Below, piece after piece: positions 17,350-25,531 of a stretch of 38,305 nt of DNA. Under the pieces are notes generated by a model. That model was given only the letters and a program-made list of their open reading frames with translations, had not been told where the DNA came from and searched no databases. The number at the start of each line of letters is the position of its first letter. Within the stretch, counting starts at the first letter, position 1. Origin of the DNA: Alistipes sp. (GTDB lineage Bacteria; Bacteroidota; Bacteroidia; Bacteroidales; Rikenellaceae); NCBI GenBank assembly GCA_017646625.1, contig JAGCMF010000027.1, positions 1 through 38,305 of the forward strand. The letters run 5' to 3'. The position numbers were made by a program, and so were the translations under genes.

Positions 17350-18237
17350 TTATCTGCTGCGCTGTTGGCCTCCAGACTGTGTGCCACCACCCTGGCTTGC
17401 TCCCGTCTGTGCCGAGAAGTTGAAGTCATCAAGACGCTTCTCCCTCTTTGGGCGCACCACGAACCACTCGTCGAAGCCTCGTTTGTTGAAGCGCCAGCCC
17501 ACGGTGAGCATAATGTTGATGTTGTCCATGGGTGAACGTAGTGGCGTGTAGTAGAAGGGGTTTTCTCTGCCATCCGTAGAGTTAGAGTAGTACTTATTTC
17601 TATTTTTGAGGATGTCGGAGTATCCGAAGCTATACCTCGCCTTGAAGCCTACCTCCACCTGTCCGAGGAGCACGGCAAAGCCTGCGCCACCCGATAGGCC
17701 ATAGCCGAAGCGGTTGTCGCGTGGCACCTTCCACTCATACTTACCACCCTCATACTTGCCATCAAGGTAGTTGTAGCGCGACGATATGTTGAACGACAGC
17801 ACCACGGCAGCCTCGATGAAGATGCGCAGGCGGTTGCGTGCAGCATATACGTGTGGTTGCCATACGAGAGGCAGCATGATGGTGCTTACATCACGGTCGT
17901 AGAACTGATATGTTCTCTCCTCGCGCTTATTGTCGCCCTCACCCACCCACTTCGAGGTGTAGGTGTAGCCCATCTGGTAGCCTCGTTCTATATACTCGAG
18001 GTCTATACCCACAGCACCCACGAAGCGTGGCTTGTCGCTATAGAAGCGCCATGATAGGCCGAAGGTCTCCGAGCCCCACTTCCACTTTGTCACCTCGGCG
18101 GGGTAGAAGCGTGCTGTCGAGAGGCCCGTACCACCTGTGAGTGTTAGCGTGTGCTGTGCCGAGGCACTGCTCGGTAGCGCCATAAGTGCCACGAGCAGCG
18201 CAACAAACGATACTATTTTTATCTTTAATGCTCTCAT
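17350..18237 (-). CDS. Outer-membrane beta-barrel protein
   Basis: A 295-residue secreted protein. The signal peptide has a basic start and a hydrophobic core, ending ASA before QHTLTLTGG. The mature part has alternating aromatic strands (FGLSWRFYSDKPRFVGAVG, GAGFAVLLGQVEVGFKARYSFGYSD, INIMLTVGWRFNKRGFD), matching small porin-like barrels of the OMP_b-brl_2/PorT-like type. A Gln/Gly/Arg-rich tail follows the last strand. It is 5 bp downstream of the Ig-like lipoprotein gene; the two may work together at the outer membrane, though this is inference. Ligand and function are unknown. Confidence 0.8.
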   Translation of the reverse strand: MRALKIKIVSFVALLVALMALPSSASAQHTLTLTGGTGLSTARFYPAEVTKWKWGSETFGLSWRFYSDKPRFVGAVGIDLEYIERGYQMGYTYTSKWVGEGDNKREERTYQFYDRDVSTIMLPLVWQPHVYAARNRLRIFIEAAVVLSFNISSRYNYLDGKYEGGKYEWKVPRDNRFGYGLSGGAGFAVLLGQVEVGFKARYSFGYSDILKNRNKYYSNSTDGRENPFYYTPLRSPMDNINIMLTVGWRFNKRGFDEWFVVRPKREKRLDDFNFSAQTGASQGGGTQSGGQQRSR

Positions 18238-18242
18238 CGCTA

Positions 18243-20324
18243 CTATCTTAACGTGTTATTGCCTGACATGCCGCCGCCCGAGCCGCCCATCATGCCGCCG
18301 AGACCTCCGCCTCCGCCCATGCCTCCGAGGCCACCGAAGCCCATGCCAGAGTTCTGGTTGCCCTGCTTGCTTCCCTCCTTCTGCTTCTTTGCCTCCTCCT
18401 CGGCGAGCTTCTTGAGACGTTCATCCTCGCGGTCATTGAGCATCTTGATGACAGACTCCATGGTTATTGGAGCAAAGAGCTTATCCATGTCTACGTCGAT
18501 GTCATACTCCCAGTTCTCCTTCATGGCGATTATCTCCTGACCATCGTCATTCTTATATATCTCTGTGCGTTCTGGCTGTCGCATGAGCACCATGTCGCCC
18601 GTATCCCATTTGCCATTGCCGTTGAGGTCCTCAACAACGCGGAGCATCATGTCGCCAGGTGACACAAACTCCATGTTGTAGGTGCCGGGTGTCACAAAGC
18701 GCACCTCCTTCTGTGTCTTGCCTTGCGCATTTGTAAGCTGAAGGATGTAGCGCGCCCTGCTATTTGTGCTGCGCACAGTTACGTTTACACGTGCAAACTT
18801 TGTGGGGTTTGCACCTGTCCATGAGCACTTTATGGTGTCGTTGCTCTCCCTTGCCACATTCTCGAACATTCCCGCAGGCATCATAAACTCATACTTTGCG
18901 TTTGCTTGCCATGGTACCTCGACCCTGAACTTACGGCTGTTCAGCGTGTCGGGTATTATGCTGAAGTCTACGCTTTGTGGCTCGGTTATCTGGTCCGAGG
19001 TCATCGTCAGCGTCATGGCTGTTGTGTCGAAGCGTGTTAGTGGATAGTCGAACTCCATCTCCAGAGGCTTATCCTTGTGGTACTCGCCCGAGGTTGGTAT
19101 GGTTATCTTGAAGGTGTTCTCTGGCTCGGGCTCTACCCACTCCTCGCCAGCCTTCTCGGCCCTCTCCCTCTCCTTCTCGAGGCGTTCACGTTCCTGACGT
19201 TCCTCCTTTGTCTCGGTCTTCACCCACGCTAGGCGTAGCTTGTCGGTGGACTCCACGAGGTTATTTATGGAGTCGTGTTTGAAGTATGTTATTGTACCCT
19301 TGATGGTGTCGGGCAGCTCCTCGGGCTCGAGGTCGAACCATAGTGCCACGGTATCCTTACCCACGGTTTGTGGGTCGTAGATGACCCTATCGCGGGGTAT
19401 AGAGTCAAACTCTATGCTTGTAACCTCGGGGTTGGGGGCGCCGAAGTAGATGAGTGCCTTATGTCTGTTTAGTCGTTCCTGGCCTGCGAGTGTCTGGCGT
19501 GCAAAGCGTCTATCCATGAACATGCGGAAGTAGAGCTGTGGCTCGGCAGAGGGGTAGTGGCGCAACGAGTCGAACCATATGGTGAATCCGGGCATCTGCG
19601 AGGGGTTATACGTGGTGTCGAGGAATCCTATCTGGTCGACAGAGGGCTCATACTGCATATTGTCATTCTTATCCTCGAAGGCATATATGCGGTAGTCCAC
19701 AGGCTTGAGGTTCTGCGCTATGAAGATGCCGTTCTTCTCGGCACGTGCAATGACCTGTGGCTGGTACTTAAACATTGTAGAGTCCCAGTCGCGTGGCTGC
19801 TCCACAGAGTCGGCGATGAAGAAGTATATGAACGACTTGCTCACGGAGTCGGCCTTGTAGGAGTCGGCAGTATATCCCGACATATACATCGAGTCTACCT
19901 CGTCGCCCGTAGAGAATACGTAGCGCATGGAGTGTAGAGGGTTAGACTCGTTGTTATCCTGTATCGAGGAGCCGAAGTTAATGGCATAGGTAGTATTTGG
20001 GCGTAGCGTATCCTTCATCGTCACCACGATGCCGTGACCACGGCGTGTCACCGTAGGCTTCTTCTTCATTGCGGGTGATGTGAATAGCTCCTTCTGCAAA
20101 TCCTTTATCTGCACATACTCGTCGAACTCGATATATATCTTTGGGTAGCGCAGCGTGTCGATGTTGGTGGTGAAGTTATCGGGCTGCATGAGTACGATGA
20201 CAGGAGGTATCGTATCCTTGGGGCCACCTGTGGGTGTCATCGTCGAGGCACACTTTGTCAGCAGCGCTGCGCCGAAGAGCAGCACTATAGCCATCATGAG
20301 GGTTGTGAATATCTGTTTTAACAT
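18243..20324 (-). CDS. Large Ig-like (Big_5) lipoprotein with Gly-rich tail
   Basis: A 693-residue exported protein. A hydrophobic signal ends at Cys26 (LLTKCAS); the Lys at -1 is an unusual lipobox, but the following TPTGGPKDTIPPVI is the conserved start of a Bacteroidota lipoprotein family with an N-terminal Big_5 Ig-like domain (about residues 38-135, ending SMRYVFSTGDE). The middle contains several beta-sandwich segments and a charged insert (EERQERERLEKERERAEKA). The C-terminus changes to a Lys/Glu helix and then a Gly/Met-rich low-complexity tail of about 30 residues. Function is unknown; family members are thought to sit in the outer membrane. It lies in an operon with other envelope genes. 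Confidence 0.8.
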   Translation of the reverse strand: MLKQIFTTLMMAIVLLFGAALLTKCASTMTPTGGPKDTIPPVIVLMQPDNFTTNIDTLRYPKIYIEFDEYVQIKDLQKELFTSPAMKKKPTVTRRGHGIVVTMKDTLRPNTTYAINFGSSIQDNNESNPLHSMRYVFSTGDEVDSMYMSGYTADSYKADSVSKSFIYFFIADSVEQPRDWDSTMFKYQPQVIARAEKNGIFIAQNLKPVDYRIYAFEDKNDNMQYEPSVDQIGFLDTTYNPSQMPGFTIWFDSLRHYPSAEPQLYFRMFMDRRFARQTLAGQERLNRHKALIYFGAPNPEVTSIEFDSIPRDRVIYDPQTVGKDTVALWFDLEPEELPDTIKGTITYFKHDSINNLVESTDKLRLAWVKTETKEERQERERLEKERERAEKAGEEWVEPEPENTFKITIPTSGEYHKDKPLEMEFDYPLTRFDTTAMTLTMTSDQITEPQSVDFSIIPDTLNSRKFRVEVPWQANAKYEFMMPAGMFENVARESNDTIKCSWTGANPTKFARVNVTVRSTNSRARYILQLTNAQGKTQKEVRFVTPGTYNMEFVSPGDMMLRVVEDLNGNGKWDTGDMVLMRQPERTEIYKNDDGQEIIAMKENWEYDIDVDMDKLFAPITMESVIKMLNDREDERLKKLAEEEAKKQKEGSKQGNQNSGMGFGGLGGMGGGGGLGGMMGGSGGGMSGNNTLR

Positions 20325-20341
20325 ATCTCTATCTCTTATCC

Positions 20342-20893
20342 TTACTCTTCTGTTGTTGTGTTGTCATCCTCCGTTGGCACAAGGGGCTCACGGTCCTCAT
20401 CGGGGAAGGGGTTTGTCACACTCCAGCCATTCATGTTGCCGCTATTGCGGTGTGCGTATATGTGCAGTTGTGTATATACGTCAGGCAGGTTTATCGGTGT
20501 GTCGTAGAGGCGTGTTGCATATATGCGGTTTGTCTTGTCCACAATCACAAGGAATGTGTGGGGTGCCCACAACTCGTAGCACACCTGATACTCCGCCTCG
20601 GGGTCGTAGGTGGCCATCACGTCGGGCTCGGTTAGCTGCTCTGCAGGGCGGTCAACGTTTGTTATGCGGTGTTCGAGGGCATCCTCCCATGACGACACCG
20701 TCCACTTGGTGCCCTTGCTCACCCAGAAGGCATATGCCTCGATGTCAGATGTGGTCTTGAGCACAGGATCGTCTGTAACATTCTGCGAATAGAGGGCTAT
20801 GTGCATGCGTGTGCCTTGCTTCTCATCCTTGAAGCAGCCTACGGCCATAAGCATAATAGCTGCGAGTGTAAGTATCTGTGTTAAACGTCTCAT
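20342..20893 (-). CDS. Hypothetical lipoprotein
   Basis: A 183-residue lipoprotein with a clear lipobox, LMAVGCFKDEKQG (Cys20). The acidic and basic residues after Cys recall surface-export signals of Bacteroidota, but the match is weak. The body (AYAFWVSKGTKWTVSSWEDAL, EYQVCYELWAPHTFLVIVD, VYTQLHIYAHRNSGN) reads as a small beta-rich domain that I cannot assign. The tail is very acidic. It is flanked by folK (5 bp upstream) and the Ig-like lipoprotein (17 bp downstream), in the same operon. Confidence 0.75.
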   Translation of the reverse strand: MRRLTQILTLAAIMLMAVGCFKDEKQGTRMHIALYSQNVTDDPVLKTTSDIEAYAFWVSKGTKWTVSSWEDALEHRITNVDRPAEQLTEPDVMATYDPEAEYQVCYELWAPHTFLVIVDKTNRIYATRLYDTPINLPDVYTQLHIYAHRNSGNMNGWSVTNPFPDEDREPLVPTEDDNTTTEE

Positions 20894-20898
20894 TGTCG

Positions 20899-21396
20899 TT
20901 ACTTTAAATTGCGTGTTAATGCCTCGAGCATCGCACGTGGCGTCTCTGCGAGGTCTGGGTGCTGAAACTCCGCCATGACATCCACCACGGGACGTAGTGC
21001 ATACTCCCTCTGGTCGAGAAAGTGGTAGGGTATGGTGAGCCTCTCATCGTTAAACGTCATCGTGCCATAGAAAATTATATCTATGTCGATGGGGCGTGAG
21101 GCATATGCCTCGCCCATGGCACTCTTCACCCTCTGCTCCTCCGTGCGGTCACGCCCCAGCAGTGCCTCGATGAGGTTAATCCTCCGTAGCACCTCGTAGG
21201 CGTCATGCTCCGTGGTGAGCACCACGGCACGGTTCACAAACTCCCTGTCGGCGGTGAAGCCGTAGGCTGCGCTACGGTGGTCATGCGAGATGCTCTGAAT
21301 CGTGCCTACGGCAATGCCGAGGATGTCGGTGGCCTTGCCTACCAACGCCTCCGCCTCGGGGGCATTTGAGCCGAGTAGTAGCGTTACCTTCTGCAT
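20899..21396 (-). CDS. folK: 2-amino-4-hydroxy-6-hydroxymethyldihydropteridine pyrophosphokinase
   Basis: A 165-residue HPPK. It has the N-terminal TLLLGSNAPEAEALV, the FVNRAVVLTT strand and the signature RPIDIDIIFYG, followed by LTIPYHFLDQREYALRPV. The usual PHP motif is PYH here. It transfers pyrophosphate from ATP to hydroxymethyl-dihydropterin, the step before dihydropteroate synthase in folate synthesis. It is 2 bp downstream of holB, indicating co-translation. Confidence 0.93.
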   Translation of the reverse strand: MQKVTLLLGSNAPEAEALVGKATDILGIAVGTIQSISHDHRSAAYGFTADREFVNRAVVLTTEHDAYEVLRRINLIEALLGRDRTEEQRVKSAMGEAYASRPIDIDIIFYGTMTFNDERLTIPYHFLDQREYALRPVVDVMAEFQHPDLAETPRAMLEALTRNLK

Positions 21397-21398
21397 CG

Positions 21399-22541
21399 CT
21401 ATAGCCTGTTTATCTGCTTCGACACGGCGAGTGCGAAGTGTGTGAATACTATGCGTGGTGAGCCATTCTGCTGTATCTGCAGCATGGCGCGTTCTATCTC
21501 ATCCACCAGAATCTCGATGTTCTGGTTGCCGATGTAGGGTGCGAAGTTACGGCAGAACTTAAGCTCCTCGCCCCAGAGGTAGCTTATGGCGCCGAGACCC
21601 GCATGTATCATGTAGCTCTCGCGCAGCAGACGTACGCTGTGGAGGAAGAACTGACGCTGTCCCTCGCGCGATAGTGCCGATATGTCGTCTGCCCACTCGA
21701 AGAGCTCGAGGTGCTTGTCGTTATAGCCCAGGCGCATGAGGCGTGTGAAGAGCTCGAAGCTCTGTGCGCGTGATTCGTCTGTCTGGCCACGCATGAGCTC
21801 GCGTAGCTCGAGCATGGAGCCTCCCGCCAGGCGTGCCATGTTGAGGGCCTCGCCCGCCTCCTTGCCATTGCGCTGTGCCACAGCCTGCAGCGTGGCAATA
21901 TCTATGCGCCCTACCGACACCTCCTGTGTGCGCGACGTTATCGTTGGCAGCAGTAGCTCGGGGTGCTCCGACACAAGGATGAAGAGAGTCTTGTCCCATG
22001 GCTCCTCCAGAATCTTGAGTATCTTGTTTGCCGCCTCCTGATTCATCGCCTCGGGTAGCCATATTATCATCGCCTTATACTCCGATGAGTAGCTCTTGAA
22101 CTGTAACTTGCGTATTATCTCCTCCGACTCCTTTGCGGATATGAGTCCCTTCATTGTCTTTCCGAGGTCGAGGCGTGCGTACCACTCGTCGGCCGAGAAT
22201 ATGCCCTCGTTCTGTTGCCATAGCTCACGCCATGGCTCTATGAACATGTCGCTTGTAACCACCTCGCCACTCCTCTTCTCGCGCTTATTCACCGGGAAGA
22301 CCATGTGTAGGTCGGGGTGTGCCAGTGCTGTTAGCTGCTGGCATGAGGGGCATATACCACACGAGTCGCCATCATGGCGGTGGGGGCAGAATAGATACTG
22401 CACATATGCCATGGCTATGGGGAGTGTTCCATACCCTGCAAGGCCCGTGAAGAGCTGCGCATGGCTCACCCTGCCAGCATCCACCTGTGCTGCGAGGCGA
22501 CGTTTGAGGTCATCATGTCCTATGATATCGGCAAATCTCAT
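21399..22541 (-). CDS. holB: DNA polymerase III subunit delta prime
   Basis: A 380-residue AAA+ clamp-loader subunit. The N-terminus MRFADIIGHDDLKRRL and HAQLFTGLAGYG fits delta prime; the P-loop is degenerate (GLAGYGTLP lacks the Lys), as expected for this non-ATPase subunit. A zinc module is visible as Cys52, Cys61, Cys64 and Cys67. The SRC-like region reads LLPTITSRTQEV, and NKILKILEEPWDKTLFILVSE is conserved. Start and stop of the flippase upstream overlap by 4 bp, and folK follows after 2 bp. Confidence 0.92.
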   Translation of the reverse strand: MRFADIIGHDDLKRRLAAQVDAGRVSHAQLFTGLAGYGTLPIAMAYVQYLFCPHRHDGDSCGICPSCQQLTALAHPDLHMVFPVNKREKRSGEVVTSDMFIEPWRELWQQNEGIFSADEWYARLDLGKTMKGLISAKESEEIIRKLQFKSYSSEYKAMIIWLPEAMNQEAANKILKILEEPWDKTLFILVSEHPELLLPTITSRTQEVSVGRIDIATLQAVAQRNGKEAGEALNMARLAGGSMLELRELMRGQTDESRAQSFELFTRLMRLGYNDKHLELFEWADDISALSREGQRQFFLHSVRLLRESYMIHAGLGAISYLWGEELKFCRNFAPYIGNQNIEILVDEIERAMLQIQQNGSPRIVFTHFALAVSKQINRL

Positions 22542-24019
22542 CGTCTAAACTTTCCTATTACGGCCTTTAGTAGCCCGTTAACATCTATCTTCTCGCGCCA
22601 TATGGCATAGCAGATAGCCACCATGAAGAGTGCTACGTTTGTAGCCATGTGTAGCCCATAGCTCATGCCCATGAGGGCATACTCCGAGATGGCATATATA
22701 GCAGCGCCCAGGGCGAAGTACTCGCCTATGCGCTTAAGGTCGTAGGGTATGGGGAAGTGTCTGCGACAGAGGATGTAGCTCCACACCACCATCGCCGCCT
22801 CGGCAATAAGGCGCACCCATGCAGCACCACGGTAGCCCATCTTTGGCACGAGGATGAAGCTTAACGCCACGGTTATGGCAAGGCCAAGGAAGGTTATGTA
22901 TGCTGCATATTTAGTCTTCTCCTCGCGCTTATACCAGAACGACAGGTTGAACCATATGCCGGCCAGCACATTTGCTGCCAAGACTATGGGGAGTATCTCT
23001 ATGCCCTCGCGGAAGCTGCGGCCAACGATAAGGGCGAAGAGGTCGCGGAAGAGAACTATGCCGAGGAATATTATCACCGAGGCCATAACGAAGTACTTCA
23101 TAGATGCGGCATTTGCCTCCTTGAACTCCTCCCTCTTGAAGCTTGAGAGGAAGAAGGGCTCGGCAGCGAGGCGGTACATCTGCGTGAAGAGGGTCATCAC
23201 CACGGCAATCTTCACTATGGCACCATATATGCCGAGTTCGGCCATCGCCGTAGCCTCGCCACCAGGTGTTAGGTACTTGATCATCTGTCGGTCGATGAAC
23301 TCATTTGCTGTGCCGGCAATGCCGCTGATGAGCAGTGGCAACGAGTATACGAATATCTTGCGTAGCAGTGCCACATCTATGCGTGGCACAACACCTCCTG
23401 TTGTTGGTAGCAGCGCTATGAGTGTCACCACGCTTGCTATGAGGTTTGCTATGAGCACCCAGCCCACACCAAACGATGTGCTGTATAGACCCGCTATGCC
23501 GAAGGCTATGGCGAGGCCGACATTCAGCAGCACGCTTAAGGCCTTGAGCATCACGAAGCGCATGGCACGTCCCTGCTCACGTAGGCGCGAGAAGGGTATC
23601 ATCGTCCATACGTCGACCATGACTATCGCCGCAACGACTGTCACATACTCGGGGTGTGTTACGTATGCCTCGCCCATGATGTGCGATATGGCGCCGTTTA
23701 GTAGCCATACTATGGCGAAGAAGATTACGGCATTCAGCGATGTTATGCCCCATGTTGTGGCGAAGACTCTCCTCTTGCTCTCCATTATGTCGCCACCCTG
23801 CTCCTCGGCACGTGTGGTGAATCTGAAGTAGCTCGACTCCATGCCCATGGATAGTATGACGAGTGCAAATGGTATGAGTGCGTATATATCCGTGACGATG
23901 CCATACTCGCCCTGGTCGAAGATGCGGGTATAGTATGGCGTCAGCAGATAGTTTAAAAATCTGACAACTATCGTGCTTATTCCGTATATTGCTGTCTGTT
24001 TTGCTAATTTCTCTAACAT
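22538..24019 (-). CDS. MOP-superfamily flippase (Wzx-like), second copy in the window
   Basis: A 493-residue polytopic membrane protein with about 14 hydrophobic segments. The start KLAKQTAIYGISTIVVRFLN followed by LLTPYYTRIFDQGEYG is typical of a conserved Bacteroidota polysaccharide flippase that is not tied to variable capsule loci. It is the first gene of the long operon that continues into holB, folK and rbfA, overlapping holB by 4 bp. Its base composition matches the chromosome, unlike the flippase at 8327-9826. It could serve LPS, O-antigen or another conserved lipid-linked glycan; the substrate is unknown. Confidence 0.88.
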   Translation of the reverse strand: MLEKLAKQTAIYGISTIVVRFLNYLLTPYYTRIFDQGEYGIVTDIYALIPFALVILSMGMESSYFRFTTRAEEQGGDIMESKRRVFATTWGITSLNAVIFFAIVWLLNGAISHIMGEAYVTHPEYVTVVAAIVMVDVWTMIPFSRLREQGRAMRFVMLKALSVLLNVGLAIAFGIAGLYSTSFGVGWVLIANLIASVVTLIALLPTTGGVVPRIDVALLRKIFVYSLPLLISGIAGTANEFIDRQMIKYLTPGGEATAMAELGIYGAIVKIAVVMTLFTQMYRLAAEPFFLSSFKREEFKEANAASMKYFVMASVIIFLGIVLFRDLFALIVGRSFREGIEILPIVLAANVLAGIWFNLSFWYKREEKTKYAAYITFLGLAITVALSFILVPKMGYRGAAWVRLIAEAAMVVWSYILCRRHFPIPYDLKRIGEYFALGAAIYAISEYALMGMSYGLHMATNVALFMVAICYAIWREKIDVNGLLKAVIGKFRR

Positions 24020-24056
24020 CTATCCATCTTGCACCTTACATATAGGCACAACGCGA

Positions 24057-24087
24057 CAAAGTTAGTATAAATATACTAATCTGACAA
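24057..24087 (-). promoter_or_regulatory. Promoter of the flippase-holB-folK-rbfA operon
   Basis: On the minus strand TAACTTTG (24064 down to 24057) matches the TAnnTTTG -7 element, and TTG (24087-24085) lies 20 bases upstream as a -33 element. Transcription would begin near 24050, giving a leader of about 30 bases before the start at 24019. Confidence 0.75.
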
Positions 24088-24133
24088 GAACAAAGTCATA
24101 GAATTGGACTATTTTGTCGTTATTATACTGCTG

Positions 24134-24218
24134 AAGGGGCAAAAAGGTAAAGGGCAAAAAAGGGCAGAAAGGTTAAAAAAGGGTAAAGGGCAAAAAGGGT
24201 CACAAGGGTCAGAAAGGT
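24134..24218 (+). repeat. Degenerate GGG-purine repeat tract with quadruplex potential
   Basis: The plus strand carries repeated units of the form GGGYARAA, with seven G-runs of three or more. The stretch 24181-24208 has four GGG runs separated by loops of 4, 6 and 6 bases (TAAA, CAAAAA, TCACAA), which satisfies the standard G3-N1-7 pattern for an intramolecular G-quadruplex. An exact 12-bp segment, AAAGGGCAGAAA (24159-24170), has its inverted copy at 24270-24281. Confidence 0.7.
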
Positions 24219-24289
24219 AAAAACAAAAGTCCGCGTCAACGCCCTGCCTTTTATGCCCTTTTATGACGTTTTCTGCCCTTTGGCACTAT

Positions 24290-24321
24290 AAACAGAAAAG
24301 GTCAGAACGAATGTTCTAACC
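24290..24321 (-). terminator. Rho-independent terminator of the cvpA-rsgA-trmH-aminotransferase operon
   Basis: On the minus strand a 9-bp stem GGTTAGAAC/GTTCTGACC (24321-24313 with 24308-24300, one G-T pair) with loop ATTC is followed by TTTTCTGTTT. It begins 13 bp behind the aminotransferase stop codon. Confidence 0.8.
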
Positions 24322-24334
24322 CTCTCTCCTTTGG

Positions 24335-25528
24335 TTAAAGTCTATCTAAAGATTGACGTATGATCGTGCAGCACTCCTCGATCTCGGCCTCCGAGATGGT
24401 GAGTGGTGGTGATATGCGGAATGCGGTGTCGCAGTACAAGAACCAGTCACTCATGATGCCCTCCTCCTTGAAGATCTCCATGAGGCGGTAGAGGTACTCC
24501 GAACGTCCGAGCTCCACAGCTAATAAAAGTCCTGAACGACGAATCTCTAACACCTTGCCATGGTCCTTGAGTCTCTCCTCGAAGAGTGCTCCCTTGCTCT
24601 CAACATTCTCTACGATATTATTGTCCACTAGGTAGTTGAGTGCAGCAAGTCCCGCAGCACAGCATACGGGATGACCACCAAATGTTGTTATGTGACCCAA
24701 GCATGGATTATGCGTGAAAGAGTTCAATATTTGCCTATTTGCGGCCACGCCACCGAGAGGCATTCCGCCGCCAAAAGCCTTCGCCAGACACACTATATCT
24801 GGCGTTATGTTATACTTCGTAGAGGCAAACATCTGGCCTGTACGACCCATACCCGTCTGTATCTCATCAAAGATGAGAAGCGCACCCACCTCTGTACATC
24901 TATTGCGCAGAGCCTGTAGCCACTCTACATCGGGTAGGCGTACGCCCGCCTCGCCCTGCACAACCTCGCAGAGAACACCCGCGGTGCGTGTAGTTATCTT
25001 CTCAAGGTCCTCGAAGGAGTTGAAGTTTATGGACCTCACATCGGGAAGCAGGGGTCTAAATTCCGCCTTCCACTCCTCTCCCTCGGGGGTGCCCATCATC
25101 GACATGGCACCATGTGTTGAGCCGTGGTAGGCACGGCGCATGGAGATGAGCTCCGTGCGGCCTGTATATCGTTTTACGAGCTTTAGTGCCACCTCCACAG
25201 CCTCGGCACCCGAGTTTACGAAGTATACGCAGTCGAGTTGCCCGGGGAGTAACTCGGCGATGCGTCGTGCATACTCCACCTGTGGGCGTTCCACCATCTC
25301 GCCATATACCATCACGTGCATGTAGTCGGCGGCCTGCTGCTGCACGGCACGCACAACAGCGGGGTTGCCGTGGCCCACATTGCTCACCGAGACACCCGCC
25401 ACAAGGTCGAAGTAGCGCTTGCCCTCGGGCGTATAGAAGAATGAACCCTCGGCGCGTGACACCTCCACCATCATGGGTGAGGGTGAGGTCTGTCCTACAT
25501 GCTCCAAAAACTGCTTACGTAACACCAT
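24335..25528 (-). CDS. Class III pyridoxal-phosphate aminotransferase
   Basis: A 397-residue fold-type I enzyme. Motifs are VSNVGHGNPAVV, YFVNSGAEAVEVAL (PLP phosphate contact), FDEIQTGMGRTG with Asp221, the PLP-binding Lys250 in VCLAKAFGGGMPLGG, and TTFGGHPVCCAAGLAAL. This is the acetylornithine/ornithine/4-aminobutyrate group; annotation as argD is tempting, but no arginine genes are nearby, so I leave the substrate open. It is the last gene of the cvpA operon, 3 bp behind trmH. Confidence 0.88.
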   Translation of the reverse strand: MVLRKQFLEHVGQTSPSPMMVEVSRAEGSFFYTPEGKRYFDLVAGVSVSNVGHGNPAVVRAVQQQAADYMHVMVYGEMVERPQVEYARRIAELLPGQLDCVYFVNSGAEAVEVALKLVKRYTGRTELISMRRAYHGSTHGAMSMMGTPEGEEWKAEFRPLLPDVRSINFNSFEDLEKITTRTAGVLCEVVQGEAGVRLPDVEWLQALRNRCTEVGALLIFDEIQTGMGRTGQMFASTKYNITPDIVCLAKAFGGGMPLGGVAANRQILNSFTHNPCLGHITTFGGHPVCCAAGLAALNYLVDNNIVENVESKGALFEERLKDHGKVLEIRRSGLLLAVELGRSEYLYRLMEIFKEEGIMSDWFLYCDTAFRISPPLTISEAEIEECCTIIRQSLDRL

Positions 25529-25531
25529 AAC

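Larger units (their letters stand above)
24020..24334. other. Intergenic region with purine tract and inverted pyrimidine repeats
   Basis: No gene is visible. From the left it holds the promoter of the flippase operon (24057-24087), a purine-rich plus-strand tract of degenerate GGGCAAAA-like units (24134-24218), pyrimidine-rich units of about 10 bases (TGCCCTTTTA-like, 24245-24281), and the aminotransferase terminator. See the separate entries for the repeats and possible quadruplex. Confidence 0.7.

Noticed and set aside
22854-23831. Long plus-strand open frame of 325 codons
   Set aside because: It is antisense to the flippase gene; its composition reflects the hydrophobic codons of the opposite strand and no motif is seen.
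24131-24218. CRISPR array
   Set aside because: The units are short, degenerate and without spacers of constant length; no cas gene is nearby.
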